From assembly GCF_000003815.2 (NCBI RefSeq), contig NC_049992.1, positions 6,813,945 to 6,835,466 on the forward strand: 21,522 bases of DNA. Reading direction: 5' to 3'. Of the stretch, positions 1 to 9,400 are shown piece by piece (position 1 is the stretch's first letter; each line of letters opens with the position of its first letter). The translations under genes were made by a program, and so were the position numbers. This stretch comes from Branchiostoma floridae. Its lineage: Eukaryota > Chordata > Leptocardii > Amphioxiformes > Branchiostomatidae. The notes beneath the pieces were generated by a model. It had not been told where the DNA came from. It searched no databases and worked only from the letters and a program-made list of their open reading frames with translations.

Positions 1-782
1 AGTTTTGATAGACAAGTCGCAAATATAATGAGACGTGGATTCCCCACCCCAGCCAAGTACTGCAATCTATATAACGGCTGTCCCTGTCCAAAGGACGCGT
101 CACTGACGATATGGCGTTATAACGTAATAACGTTATAACGTACATTTTCAACCCCTCTATTAAACTGTCATACAACGCTTATGATACGTAGTTTTTTTCT
201 GCAATGCTTAACGTTATAAACTGTAAAACTGTAACGTTATAAACTAAAATTGGAAGGATTTTTTTTACTAATTTCGTAGTATATTTATCTTCTTATATTT
301 ACACGTTACTGTTTTAACAACTTGTGCAATACTGTCTTGTTTGTATCATAATGTGTACCAGTATATACATGTTGCATTTTCCCTGATTCAAATGAGACAA
401 CAAGAAGATTGTCTTCACTATAAGAACCATGTAAAAGACGGTGTATTACAGAATAGAAAAAAGGTAATAAATCTAACACGTAAGAGTTGTGACTTTTGTT
501 TCCCAACGACTACAAATTTTTCCACAAGGTAGGTTGATAAAGTTTAGAGACCAGATAGAGCGGTCTTTTAGCATGAAAGTTTATCTGAGCTGGTAGATTA
601 TATGAGAGAAATATACTGTTCTTTAACTCGACGGAATTTTCGACCGAATCTCTCGTTTTTCCTCAGCTATCTGACCCGAGTGATATAGACACGTGATTTT
701 TTTGCTCGTCAACACCGGGTCAAAGTTCGTCGGAAGTCGGTACCGCCCTTCCCTCTGGTTTCAGAGTCCAGAATGTTGACAC
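1..782. other. Flank with CGTTATAA palindrome cluster
   Basis: No gene is visible. The stretch is AT-rich, and the short open frames near 306-532 on both strands resemble nothing I know. Between 115 and 246 the word CGTTATAA occurs four times (115, 131, 211, 234). The first pair forms a 26-bp near-palindrome at 115-140, and the second pair is a direct repeat with the shared core AACGTTATAAAC. This could be the eroded end of an inverted-repeat element or a simple low-complexity patch. The last eight bases (775-782, GTTGACAC) are the left target duplication of the next element. Confidence 0.5.
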
Positions 783-1040
783 TAGGGATGAGCACCGGTA
801 CGGTGTACCGGTACAAAACCGGTTTTTCTTATTGAACCGGTCCGGAGAAACCAGACCTGAAAAAATCGGTGGACCGGATGTTGGACCTATTGGAAAATAA
901 ACAAATTATATGATCAGGCATTCATACGTTTTGGCTTACCGGTGGATGAAAATAACAAGAGCGAGGTCCGGACCTGGACCTGTTCCTCTGGACCTGAACC
1001 GGACCTGGACCTGAATTCTCTGTACCGGTACCCACCCCTA
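783..1040. mobile_element. hAT-type MITE, 258 bp, with 8-bp TSD
   Basis: The element is bounded by a perfect 8-bp direct duplication GTTGACAC at 775-782 and 1041-1048. Its ends are inverted: the left end reads TAGGGATGAGCACCGGTAC, and the reverse complement of the right end reads TAGGGGTGGGTACCGGTAC. An 8-bp duplication with TAGGGRTG-type ends is the established hallmark of the hAT superfamily. The interior is full of GGACC/GGTCC and ACCGGT words and has no coding capacity, so this is a non-autonomous copy that needed a transposase in trans. The intact duplication suggests an insertion that is not very old. The short minus-strand frames at 914-1122 are by-products of the repeated GGACCTGGACC words. 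Confidence 0.88.
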
Positions 1041-1048
1041 GTTGACAC

Positions 1049-2193
1049 ATTTCCGAGATACGTCTCGCAACCTCTAAACGTCTGAATGGGTCTGACTTGG
1101 AAGACTGTACCCCGGACCACACAGAGATATGCAGCTCACATATTCCTCCCCCATCTGCTCTTCAAACCAAGTGGGCTATACTTTATAACCCCCTCAATCA
1201 CAGAATATCAAAACATACGACTGCATACGGCTATATGTGTGAGGATTTTTCTTTCCTTCTCGTTGAATAGCGTTGAATAACGTAAAATTTTCAAGAGTAA
1301 AATGGATGTAACGAAAAGTCTAAAGCAGACTCAATTTGTTATTTCCAACATACAGTGGAGGTGGGACGTACACCAATTTTCCTACTGTACAGAGTCAATA
1401 TTTGGCAAGGAATTGGCATTCTAGCTTCAGAACGAATTTTACCTGGTCTACTGATGTAGATGGCCTCCGCCACTCCTCGCATCACAGAGTAGCTTTTACA
1501 TAGTAACTACAAAGTTATAAATTCAAGTCGTGAATATATCCAAGTAATCTCCTATTAGAAATTCCGTCCAAGGCATGTTGTTTTTTTTCTCACTCAATCG
1601 AGACTGAAGCTTTAATGAAGAAGCTGCTCAAGAGGAAAGCCCGAGGTGTGCCGGTTGTTTGTAGTGTGACACGTTTGTCGGGCCTGTGACAAATGGCCGA
1701 CATTAACGTAGAGAGGAATGGTTCCCGAATGGCGTGATCATGTCATTTCTGATGCACAATAAGTGATGAATACTTTAGGGAGGGGGCCTGGGGTTCATAA
1801 AAAGAAAACAATCAAAGTCGTTAGATTAGACGCAAAGCTTGTGTGGATGTGACAGTGACGGAATCGAGGTACATTTTGTACAATGCGCTCTGCCATTTCG
1901 GATGCAGATATTTCCAGATAAGGAAAATAGCTGTTTCCGAAGGTTCGGGTGAAATACGCCGTGCACTAATGCCACTGACAGGAAATCACTCTATTGTGCG
2001 CCGATATGCTTGGAGGCCAAACGCATTAAAGCCGCATAAAATATAGATGTGCCGCCAGCGGGCTCCTAATATCTTCCCAAGTGTGGTGGTGGGGTCTAGG
2101 AGTCCAAGTTTTGCTTGCCGCTCCAGGGGGTGGGTTAGATGAGCTTGAACTAGCCTAAGCAGACTTGAATCTCAAATTACGTGGAATTGTTAG
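1049..2193. other. Gene-poor spacer
   Basis: I see no recognisable gene, RNA or repeat here. Short frames at 1086-1280 and 1843-2046 have no recognisable composition or motif. The most GC-rich part is around 1640-1730, where related words GTGTGACACGTTTGTCGGGC and CCTGTGACAAATGGCCGAC lie next to each other. It has no clear structure. Confidence 0.4.
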
Positions 2194-2427
2194 TAACGCT
2201 AGTTCACCTTTATCCGAGGGGGACCTATATCCGTTGATAACGGGGCATTGATGGATATCAAGTCGCCAAACGTTGGCCTCCAATTCCAACATTTTCAATA
2301 CACAAAAACATTAGCTATATAGATATTGTAGTTTGAAACCACCGTTCGTCGACTCGATATTCATAAATACCGTTTTTCTTTAAGAACGAATAAAGGTTAC
2401 TCCGCGGATTAAGGTGAACTATCGTTA
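2194..2427. mobile_element. TA-flanked MITE, copy 1
   Basis: A 234-bp element with long imperfect terminal inverted repeats. The left end reads AACGCTAGTTCACCTTTATC, and the right end in reverse complement reads AACGATAGTTCACCTTAATC. Both are followed inward by a CCG..GG..ACC block. Each end is abutted by TA, compatible with a TA target duplication, so a Tc1/mariner-like mobiliser is possible but unproven. A second inner pair is present: GGATATCAAGTCG near 2254 faces CGACTCGATATTC near 2350. There is no coding capacity. A relative lies at 5638-5827. Confidence 0.75.
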
Positions 2428-2874
2428 CTTTTAATACCCTTCATCAACTCTTAAACATCCTTCACTACGATTTTCGTACTTGTGTGCCAGATCTTATTAA
2501 ATTCCTCGGTCCGCCTCTGTACGAGCTCGAGGTGTTTTATCGACAATTCGATCTCCGGGATCGATTCGTGTTTTCCCCGGCGGCTTGCTCGCATGTAGGG
2601 CAGCGTCTTATCGTCTGTCCTGCTACACCCGCCAACACGACCCCGTATCCTTCACCGTCACGTCTCCATCAAGCCTTCGGCACGTTTCGCGCCCCGCCCC
2701 GCCGGTGAAAAATGGGAGGTCGCCTCCAGACAGCTCCTGAAGGATTTGGCGTGAGCCTGAGCGGCTTTGAACCTGGTCTGTGTCATCCGAAACGCAGTGG
2801 ATCAAACGTGACGGTTATTGACTTCAGGGTCTATAACTAGCTTGCTTTACACCATGTCATACTGACAAAACTTT
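2428..2874. other. CpG-richer patch, no assigned gene
   Basis: From about 2505 to 2710 the sequence is clearly richer in G, C and CpG than its surroundings. It includes GC-box-like CCCCGCCCCGCC near 2691-2702 and several CCGG and TCGA sites. A plus-strand frame of 74 codons (2484-2708) crosses it but starts from GTG and has no recognisable domain. It could be a small CpG island, an unrecognised exon or an old repeat. Confidence 0.3.
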
Positions 2875-3205
2875 GCCAATGAGACGTACGTTAACAGAAC
2901 TCCCGTTCATCCCTATAAGAGGTTGAATCTCAAGGTTTTCTAACATTGTTATCTTCTAGCTATATCATTGTGTTGACGTCAACAATTTGATAGCTTTTCC
3001 CTTGTCTTTTTTTTTCTTTGGAGCCTGTTTATTAACATTAATGCCAATAAGATGTACGTTAACGGTGATACCCTACATAATTGTAATAATTTCGAATCAC
3101 AATGCTTTCTAACATTGTTATCCATTGGTTCTACAATTGAGACGTTAACAAGTCGATAACTTTTTCTCAGTCTTTTTTTGTAGGAGTCTATTCATTAAAA
3201 TTAAT
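2875..3205. repeat. Diverged 168-bp tandem duplication
   Basis: Two adjacent units start at GCCAATGAGACGTACGTTAAC (2875) and GCCAATAAGATGTACGTTAAC (3043), a period of 168 bp. Both continue through an identical TTTTCTAACATTGTTATC-like block, a GACGT..CAA block, a poly-T tract following TTCTC or TTCCC, and a GGAGYCTRTTYATTAA end. The middle portions differ substantially, so this is an old local duplication. No coding potential is visible. Confidence 0.8.
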
Positions 3206-4400
3206 TTCCTACTCAATTCATCACTTGAATTGACATTGTCGTACTAGCATTTATTTGTATATATCCCATCTTCAATAGCATTCTAGTATCAAGTTTCAAA
3301 CCAAAAGTTGCAAAAACATGTAGACACGTAAACCTAATATATTGTGCTATATTTCTTACAGAGTAAGGGACACAGCTTTTTCATATGTACAAGCGCATCC
3401 CTTCTTTCGTCACTTTTCTCTAAGTAAGCTCCCCAAGACGACCTAGCTGGAGACAAAGCTAGACAGCCTACGATCTCCACATGCCTTAACTCCTTAACTT
3501 GTCATCTTAAGGCTCCTGGCGATACCAAGGACCGGCTGCCAGTGACTTTAAGACTGTACGGATCACGACCCTTTCTTGCTTGGCGAGGCATAGCATGTCA
3601 GGTTGACAGAGTGCGCAGCAAAGTCTGGCTAAAAAGGCTCGAGGAATAAAATACATCAGGCGACCTCACGGCCCTTAGGAATAAGCAATGTTTTCTTCTA
3701 TGTACTGATTGAGGGACCCCTACTACGCCAGGCTTTATCAGAATAGTCTCAGATATGTTTGAAAAGACCCCCAACATCCAAACGAACTCTTCATGATGTT
3801 GAAAACGGTTAACCGTGAAATTTCATGTAGAAGAATAAGCCAGCGTGAAATAATTGGATAATTAGCTTACCCGCGAATGTAGTTAATTAGATATGCAGAT
3901 GATCTGAATAGGGTAATGGTGAAGATAGCTTAGCAAGCAGCTTGCCTTGTTATCAAGCCCTAAGGGAACTGGAGAGGAAGAAATCATATTACCCCGACAG
4001 GCGTTGTCCTTGATGTTATCTATGTAACGTTGTTGATAAGGGTTTACAAGAATACAAGTACAAACATCGAATGTATTATCTCTTACCTTGCAATGTCCAC
4101 ATGAAGAAGAAGATCTCCCATGTTGACTTGTAAGCTTCTAGATGTTTCATATTTCCTGGAGAGGTGTATGAGAAGTAGAGAAGCAAAGTTCTTAGATCCA
4201 GAATCAGAATGTTGCAAGATCTAAAGCGGAGTCAGCTGCACAATTTCCCTAGGCCCTGTCCACAGTAACGTAGAATGTCTTCCTCTCAAAGGATGGTAAC
4301 GTTGCTCTTATTACCTTACTCCGTCCGAAGGGAAAGGCGGGTCCAGTATTGGCGATAGTTTTCCTTCATATGAGAAGAAAATTCCACGCTGAATCTTTTT
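3206..4400. other. Gene-poor spacer
   Basis: AT-rich, apparently single-copy DNA. No frame above about 60 codons, RNA-like fold, LINE or SINE signature was found on either strand. It contains a moderately GC-rich patch around 3505-3640 with no recognisable motif. Confidence 0.4.
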
Positions 4401-4800
4401 CGTCAAGTTGCTTCCTCCTTCCAGGCTTTTCGCTCAAAGAATATCGCCGAACAAAAGTTGCACCCGGGCTTTCATTCAAGGGTACCGGAGAAGGACTAGT
4501 GTGAATCCCGGCTATCGCTGCCTCTCCGCCGCCGATGTACAACCCAGCGCCCGCTCGCTACCACAGACCCAGCCCGATCACCGCCCGTGTCGGTCTCCCA
4601 ACCCCGCAGATATTAAAAATCTCCTTGTCACTCAATCATGGTTAGTGGGGGAACCCCGCCGGCAAACGGTGGCATGCCAAATTATCCGTAATGTACTTCT
4701 CGTTTCCTACAGCCTGATGGGCCAGGAATCGGGAGGCTCTCCAAGGGGTGCTCAGGACACCGCTTCTAGTATTTACGACACCATTTTAACGTGACTTTTA
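4401..4800 (+). other. CpG-rich patch with an unassigned 128-codon frame
   Basis: A plus-strand frame of 128 codons runs from 4408 to 4794. It is rich in Ser, Arg, Pro and Gln and shows no domain, signal peptide or membrane segment that I recognise. Its GC-rich part (about 4460-4610) contains GCCGCCGATG and CCCGCTCGC words that would suit a CpG-rich regulatory segment equally well. Possible consensus splice signals (CTTCCAG near 4420) could be read, but I cannot show that they are used. I treat the frame as chance unless transcript data say otherwise. Confidence 0.2.
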
Positions 4801-5637
4801 TTTGTGTGAGAAATATTCATCACGTTGAGCATGCTATTCTATCCGTTTTCACAATTTAATAGACAGTCATCACCTTTTTGCCTTGATGCTTTAGCAGCCT
4901 CCCTTGCCTTTTAATTCTGATTTTTGTTCTTTTGTGGGATAACTTTGATAGCTAGAATGTCTGAATTGCACACGACGAGTGCACAAAATGAACATGGCGA
5001 CAGACATGTTACTGTTCAATTCTGTTCTTGCCCCCTTCTGTTTTATAGGTTATACTGGGACGACATTTACCGAGCTAAATCATTATACTGAAATGGGAAG
5101 CCCAAGTGCTGTATGGCGGAAAGACGTGTGAATGTTATATCATGGTGCTAATAATATCAATAAACTCACGGTTTTATCATGTATATTCCATACTTGTAAA
5201 CTGCCTAACAAGGTATTTATCTGTTTTCCAATTATACATCACCTCCGAATCATAGCATTGAATGTTCTTCTGTTAACATATGGAATCATCTATAGATCAA
5301 TATATTAATAAGTCAATTAATCGACCAGTGCAGTCTTTTTCACAGCAAAATCTTTAAATCATATTTAGTTATTGTTTTCCATATTTCACGGCGATTAAAA
5401 TTCCTATCCAATGGTTTACATTCGCTGTCACAGCTGAAGCCGTGTGCAAATTTCCGCGGGAATTATGGGGGATTTTATGGGTCTTGTCTGTGTTGAGCCA
5501 GCGGGAAGGGTGATTGGGTATTGTGTCATGGCCCTGTCGAGCAAACAACTAAATCACCGCACAGCGAACATCCATAACACTCAGGCTTCTTCCACTATCC
5601 ATACGTTCGTTAGCAAATAGTACGTGTGGAATAGTAT
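4801..5637. other. Gene-poor spacer with a GC-rich patch
   Basis: No gene is seen. Around 5400-5560 an unusually information-rich segment (CGCTGTCACAGCTGAAGCC, GCAAATTTCCGCGGGAATTA) stands out against AT-rich flanks and has the look of a conserved non-coding or regulatory element. This is impression only, with no comparison available. Confidence 0.3.
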
Positions 5638-5827
5638 TAACCTTTATCCGCGGGGTAACCTATATCCGTTGTGCTGCTAATCTTATCCAAGGATATCAAG
5701 TCGATGGACGGTAGTGTCAAATTGTACTATTTTTAAAGAAATTGCAGATTGAATCCATCATTTGTCGACTTGATATCCCTAAATACATTGTTCTTAAAAT
5801 GAACGGATAAAGGTGAACTAGCGTTAA
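5638..5827. mobile_element. TA-flanked MITE, copy 2, left end truncated
   Basis: This is a relative of the element at 2194-2427. The left end begins directly at TTAACCTTTATCCGCGGGG, lacking the outer CGCTAGTTCA of the family terminus. The right end is intact as CGGATAAAGGTGAACTAGCG followed by TTA. The inner inverted pair is better preserved than in copy 1: GGATATCAAGTCG near 5692 faces CGACTTGATATCC near 5766. It is about 190 bp long and non-coding. Confidence 0.75.
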
Positions 5828-5871
5828 ATCTCCTTAAAGTCGTTTTCTGGCCATTGCAACAGGGTACCTTA

Positions 5872-6119
5872 AGGTGCACTCTCACAGCACTTGTGTCACG
5901 CTTGCGTCACTGCGGGGTTAGAAAGATACTCAACGAAAAGAACAAATTTTCTTAATTTTTGTGTAGTTTGTCGTTTTCTGAGTTCTACGTTTACGTATTA
6001 CACAAGATCTGAATTATTAAAAAAAATGGAGAAAATAACAAAACAGTGACGCATTGTACGAACCCCGCAGTGACGCAAGCTTGACGCAAGCTTGACGCAA
6101 GTCCGACGAGAGTGCATCT
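5872..6119. mobile_element. Inverted-repeat MITE-like element
   Basis: The ends AGGTGCACTCTC (left, 5872) and AGATGCACTCTC (right, in reverse complement, ending 6119) face each other. The arms continue inward with matching TTGCGTCACTGCGGGGTT blocks at about 5902-5919 and, in reverse complement, 6061-6078. The right arm contains an 11-bp word (TGACGCAAGCT) three times in tandem at 6071-6103, whereas the left arm has essentially one, so the arm expanded after insertion or was copied unequally. The roughly 140-bp centre is AT-rich. The minus-strand frames at 5991-6240 are by-products. Confidence 0.7.
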
Positions 6120-6699
6120 GTAGTGTTGTTGGCCGAAAGTCCTTTGTCCAAATCCAAATCCCAATTTGTGCATCTAGTGTTCTAACTGATGTATCACTCC
6201 CATTGCCAGTTGAATGCCACATAATATACTGATACATCAATGTACTGTAAAATAGGCTTGTGGCATTTCGATGCTCTAATTCTAAATGTTGAACCTGTCT
6301 CAGAAATAAATGTTTCTCATCATAAATCCACGAAGATTGCCCTTTTCACTGCTATGGCATATTGTAACGTTCTGCGATAGATTTTGTATTGGGTCAAGTT
6401 TAACGTCAAGATGTAAAATTGTACATTTTATGGGTTACAAGCGGAGTTGTAGTAAGAAATTAAAATTGTTCACCTTATCTGGCATATACTCGTAGTAATA
6501 ACCTTAGTCAGCCTTTGTTGTGTGGGCTCATACGGCCCCCTGCATAACTTCCACTGCACCGGAAACAAGAATTTCTGGCAATTTCTGGTTTCTTACACTA
6601 CCGTGGAACTTGACATATCTGGGTCGTATAAGGGAATTTCTAGTCACAGTGTGTCTGGTGCCGAATGTGCCCAATCATTCCCGGACATGGCCTTGTCCG
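6120..6699. other. Spacer adjoining the left arm
   Basis: No gene is recognised. Overlapping short frames at 6520-6732 show no motif. Just before the mirror element, CCGGACA (6681-6687) and TGTCCGG (6694-6700) form a perfect 7-bp stem with a 6-base loop. It lies outside the region shared by the two arms, so its link to the element is uncertain. Confidence 0.4.
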
Positions 6700-7475
6700 G
6701 TAGTTTGCGGTACTAGTGGGGCAGATAACTGAAAAAATCTTTCACTTTGTGATACAAGCACCAAACTTGGTACAGATACTCATTAGACTTTACTGTTTTG
6801 AAAAAGTACGCGGGCCACTTTATTTGACTTTTGGCGCCCCCTAGCGGCGCCTTTTGGTACTGCAGCAGACCTTCCGGGCTTTGTATCTCCTGTTCTAAAC
6901 ATGCTACAGTCATGATTTTTCTGTGGTAGAAAGCTGGTAGGGTAAGGAAGAAGTGACGTAAGTTTGGTTTCCCTAGCTGCTTGCGTTGGAACTACAGCAG
7001 CGTTTTTTTTTTGCCGCTGCCGAATTGCCCTAGGGGCGCTTTTTGGTACTGCAGTAGACTTTTCGGGCTTTGTATCTCCTGTTTGAAACAAGCTACAGTC
7101 ATGATTTTTATGTGGTATAAAGCTGTTAGCGTAAGTGATGACGAAGTGATGTAAGTTTTGTCTCCCTAGCAGCTTGCGTTGGAACTGCAGCGGCGTTTTT
7201 TGCCGCTGCCAAATTGCTCCTAAGGGCGCTTTTTGGTACTGCAGAAGACCTTCCGGGCTTTGTATCTCCTGTTCGAAACATGCTACAGTCATGACTTTTA
7301 TGTGGTGGAAAGCTGTTGGTGCAAGGAAGAAGTGACGTAAGTTTGGTCTCCCTAGGAACTTGCGTTGGAACTACAGGGGCGTTTTTGCCGCTGCCGAATT
7401 CGAAGCGGAACAACTTCGGACGTTTAAAATGTCTAAAAGTGGGTTTTTGACTATGGGAAAGCTAAATGGTCACCT
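6700..7475 (-). repeat. Left mirror arm with three tandem units
   Basis: Read on the minus strand, the arm begins at the inner boundary (7475) and carries three copies of a unit of about 186 bp. Recognisable words include GGCAGCGGCAAAAA, GTTCCAACGCAAG, CTAGGGAGACCAAACTTACG, CATGACTGTAGCATG and GAACAGGAGATACAAAGCCC. It ends with CTAGGGGGCGCCAAAAGTCA and the terminal block. Because the unit length is close to a multiple of three, one frame stays open through successive copies (minus strand 6783-7292). That apparent 169-residue protein simply repeats the same segment and I do not call it a gene. Confidence 0.85.
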
Positions 7476-8223
7476 CTCAACCTTCTAAGGAGCTTTTTTT
7501 AAATACTTTTGTGAGCAACAGATGGTGAGAATTATAGACAAACTAGGACATATTGTGACGAAATATTCTATTTACACAACTAGAATGTTCCACATTTTTT
7601 TGACATTGATAGTCATTGCCATCCTTATCAAACTGAACAGTGAAGAGTCCATAATGAATAATTAAAACACCATCAGTCCTCGGTCGTCATATTCGTTCAC
7701 TACTATGAATGCCAACCTATATTTAGTAATTTTGTTAAGTATACTTGCCACCTAAAAAAACGAGGATCCAGCCTTCTGTAGATTAATTTGAAGGAGTGAG
7801 TATGGGAGCACTGGTATAGTGAATAGGATGGCACTCACGTGAGGTTTCCAGTCTGTGCAGCATCTTTCAACACGAAGCAACTTTCATCATGGAGAACTGA
7901 ACAGAACAGCATTATCTATGTCTGAGAGTATGCAATCGTTATAGCAAATGTGTCTGTGAAACATGACTTTTTGCTTGTTTTGTTAGCTATGGCGTGTTCC
8001 CTGCGTTCCGTTGTGTTGAGTGTGTAAAACTTAAGTATAAAAATAGAACAAATTCAATACAGCTGTAAGACCTGCTGTAAGACCTGCCAAATAACATTCT
8101 TGGCTGTTCAGTTTATAGTACATGTATATCGTGGCCGCGACGACTGTTGGAGGGCTTATTTTACTTACACTTACAGTGACTCTTTTACATAGTCCTAACA
8201 ACATCTTACTTGCGCCAATGAGG
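7476..8223. other. Interior left of the nuclease-like frame
   Basis: AT-rich, with no frame of note. A short direct duplication CTGTAAGACCTG occurs twice at about 8062-8087. On the minus strand this is the 3' flank of the nuclease-like frame. I see no clean AATAAA within the first 250 bases after its stop, so its transcript end is not defined. Confidence 0.4.
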
Positions 8224-9231
8224 TTAAATCTCACATTTGCAGCTACACAGTCCAGTGCAAGGAAGACCAAATTTGTAGCATTTGCATCTTCCATAGCATT
8301 CCAGCTTGCATCCACAATTGGTCAGCTGTTGGCAACTCTCTGCAATAGGTGGAAGTGTTGTCCAGAAGACCTTCCATGTGTCTTCACTCTTCGCCCATCC
8401 CCAGTCAGCGGGACTCTGTGTTTCTGGTTGGCGGAGTGTTGACTGACTCCATATGCAGCCCGCCTGATAAGCAGCGCGTTTTGCGTGCTGACGGAGTGCT
8501 TTCTTCGTTGGATGAATGGCTTCATATGGTCTCTGCTTGCGGGCAAACAGGTCCAATCTGGCATCATTGACGCTTGCAACACTATTGGATCTGTCGTACA
8601 TTGTCACGACGAATTTCTCTAGGACTGGCAGATCATCATCATCTACTGCTACTGGATACTGGCTGAGCTTTGCAAAGACATCAGAAGCCTCAGCACACAC
8701 GTTCCAAGTTTGCCACGCAGACTTCTTCCCTTTGCCGCGGAAGCCTGACACAACATCGCAACCAGTGAAGGCATGGAAGAAGAGTATTCCTTTGCTTTTC
8801 TCCATTCCTATGGAGAAGTACAGGTCATGTATAGGAAACCATCTCAGGTTGTATCCTTGGCCAAAGGCCACCCACAACTGCAGCAGACCAAACTGTTGAA
8901 GGAGAGGCAGAACACTGAGTGCTATGACGAGGATATCTGTGTCACTGGCTTTCACCATCAGGACCTTGCTCCCTTCTTGCACTGCATGCCTGGCATGTAC
9001 AAAGATGCGTGTGTCCGCTTCCTCCTGACTGCATGGTGCGATCCCCTCCAAGCTGATTGTGCGGTTGCTGGCAGCATCTTCATCTCTGGTCACAATGACC
9101 AAGTTTGGTGTAGACATCTGTGTAATCTTGTCAGCGAGGAACCTGAATAACTCGGTTTTGTTGTCACTCTCCCGCAGGAAGTTCCGCCAGTTTGAGGGTA
9201 TTCTGCCCCTGTTTGTCACTCCGTTAACATC
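8224..9231 (-). pseudogene. FEN/XPG-like PIN nuclease fragment with Cys-rich tail (5'-truncated)
   Basis: The frame is open on the minus strand from just after a TAG at 9234-9232 to the stop at 8224. The first in-frame start-like codon is GTG (9219), giving 331 residues, and there is no ATG near the start. Numbering from there: a FLADKI helix region; an acidic motif EEADTRI (66-72); SDTDILVI (92-99); then FTGCDVVSGFRGKGKKSAW (151-169), which resembles the GCDY..GIRGIGPK metal-binding and helix-hairpin-helix segment of FEN/XPG nucleases. The last 30 residues hold nine cysteines (302-329) in CxC and CxxxC spacing, like a small zinc-binding tail. Known structure-specific nucleases of this fold cut branched DNA; activity here is inference. 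Homology starts in mid-domain (an NWRNFL segment) exactly where a palindromic array begins, so the N-terminal PIN half is missing or lies in another exon. I recall similar uncharacterised multicopy proteins in marine invertebrates, from memory only. Overlapping plus-strand frames at 8122-9150 are shadows. Confidence 0.6.
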
Positions 9232-9400
9232 CTAAAAGCGCTTTTAGGACAGAAGCGCTTTTAGGATAGACCGGCATCCAAAATGTGCTTCTATCCTAAA
9301 AGCACTTATGGAGTATCCAGAACACGTCGCAAGCGAGGAGCGCATTCTGGATATCCTGAATGCGCTTCTGTCGGAGCGCATTCAGGATAAGCCGGCGTGT
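9230..9400. repeat. Palindromic array, left foldback arm
   Basis: The arm starts with the 20-bp perfect palindrome TCCTAAAAGCGCTTTTAGGA (9230-9249). It continues with related words: TTCTATCCTAAAAGCACTTA, TATCCAGAACACGTCGCAAG, GAGCGCATTCTGGATATCC and GCGCATTCAGGATA. Its reverse complement matches 9919-10057 nearly word for word, so the two can form a long snapback stem. No coding role is plausible. It overlaps the 5' edge of the nuclease-like frame. Confidence 0.85.

Noticed and set aside
4408-4794. A 128-codon protein-coding gene
   Set aside because: No domain, homology or splice context that I can support; composition explained by a CpG-rich patch.
6681-6700. Helitron 3' hairpin
   Set aside because: A 7-bp stem exists next to the left arm, but it lies outside the shared arm sequence, has no counterpart at the right arm, and I see no CTRR-type end.
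6783-7413. Minus-strand frames of 95 and 169 codons
   Set aside because: They are translations of the tandem arm unit; the same residues recur every unit and in the inverted right arm, so no distinct gene is indicated.
8122-9150. Plus-strand frames up to 127 codons
   Set aside because: Antisense shadows of the minus-strand nuclease-like frame, with no motifs of their own.
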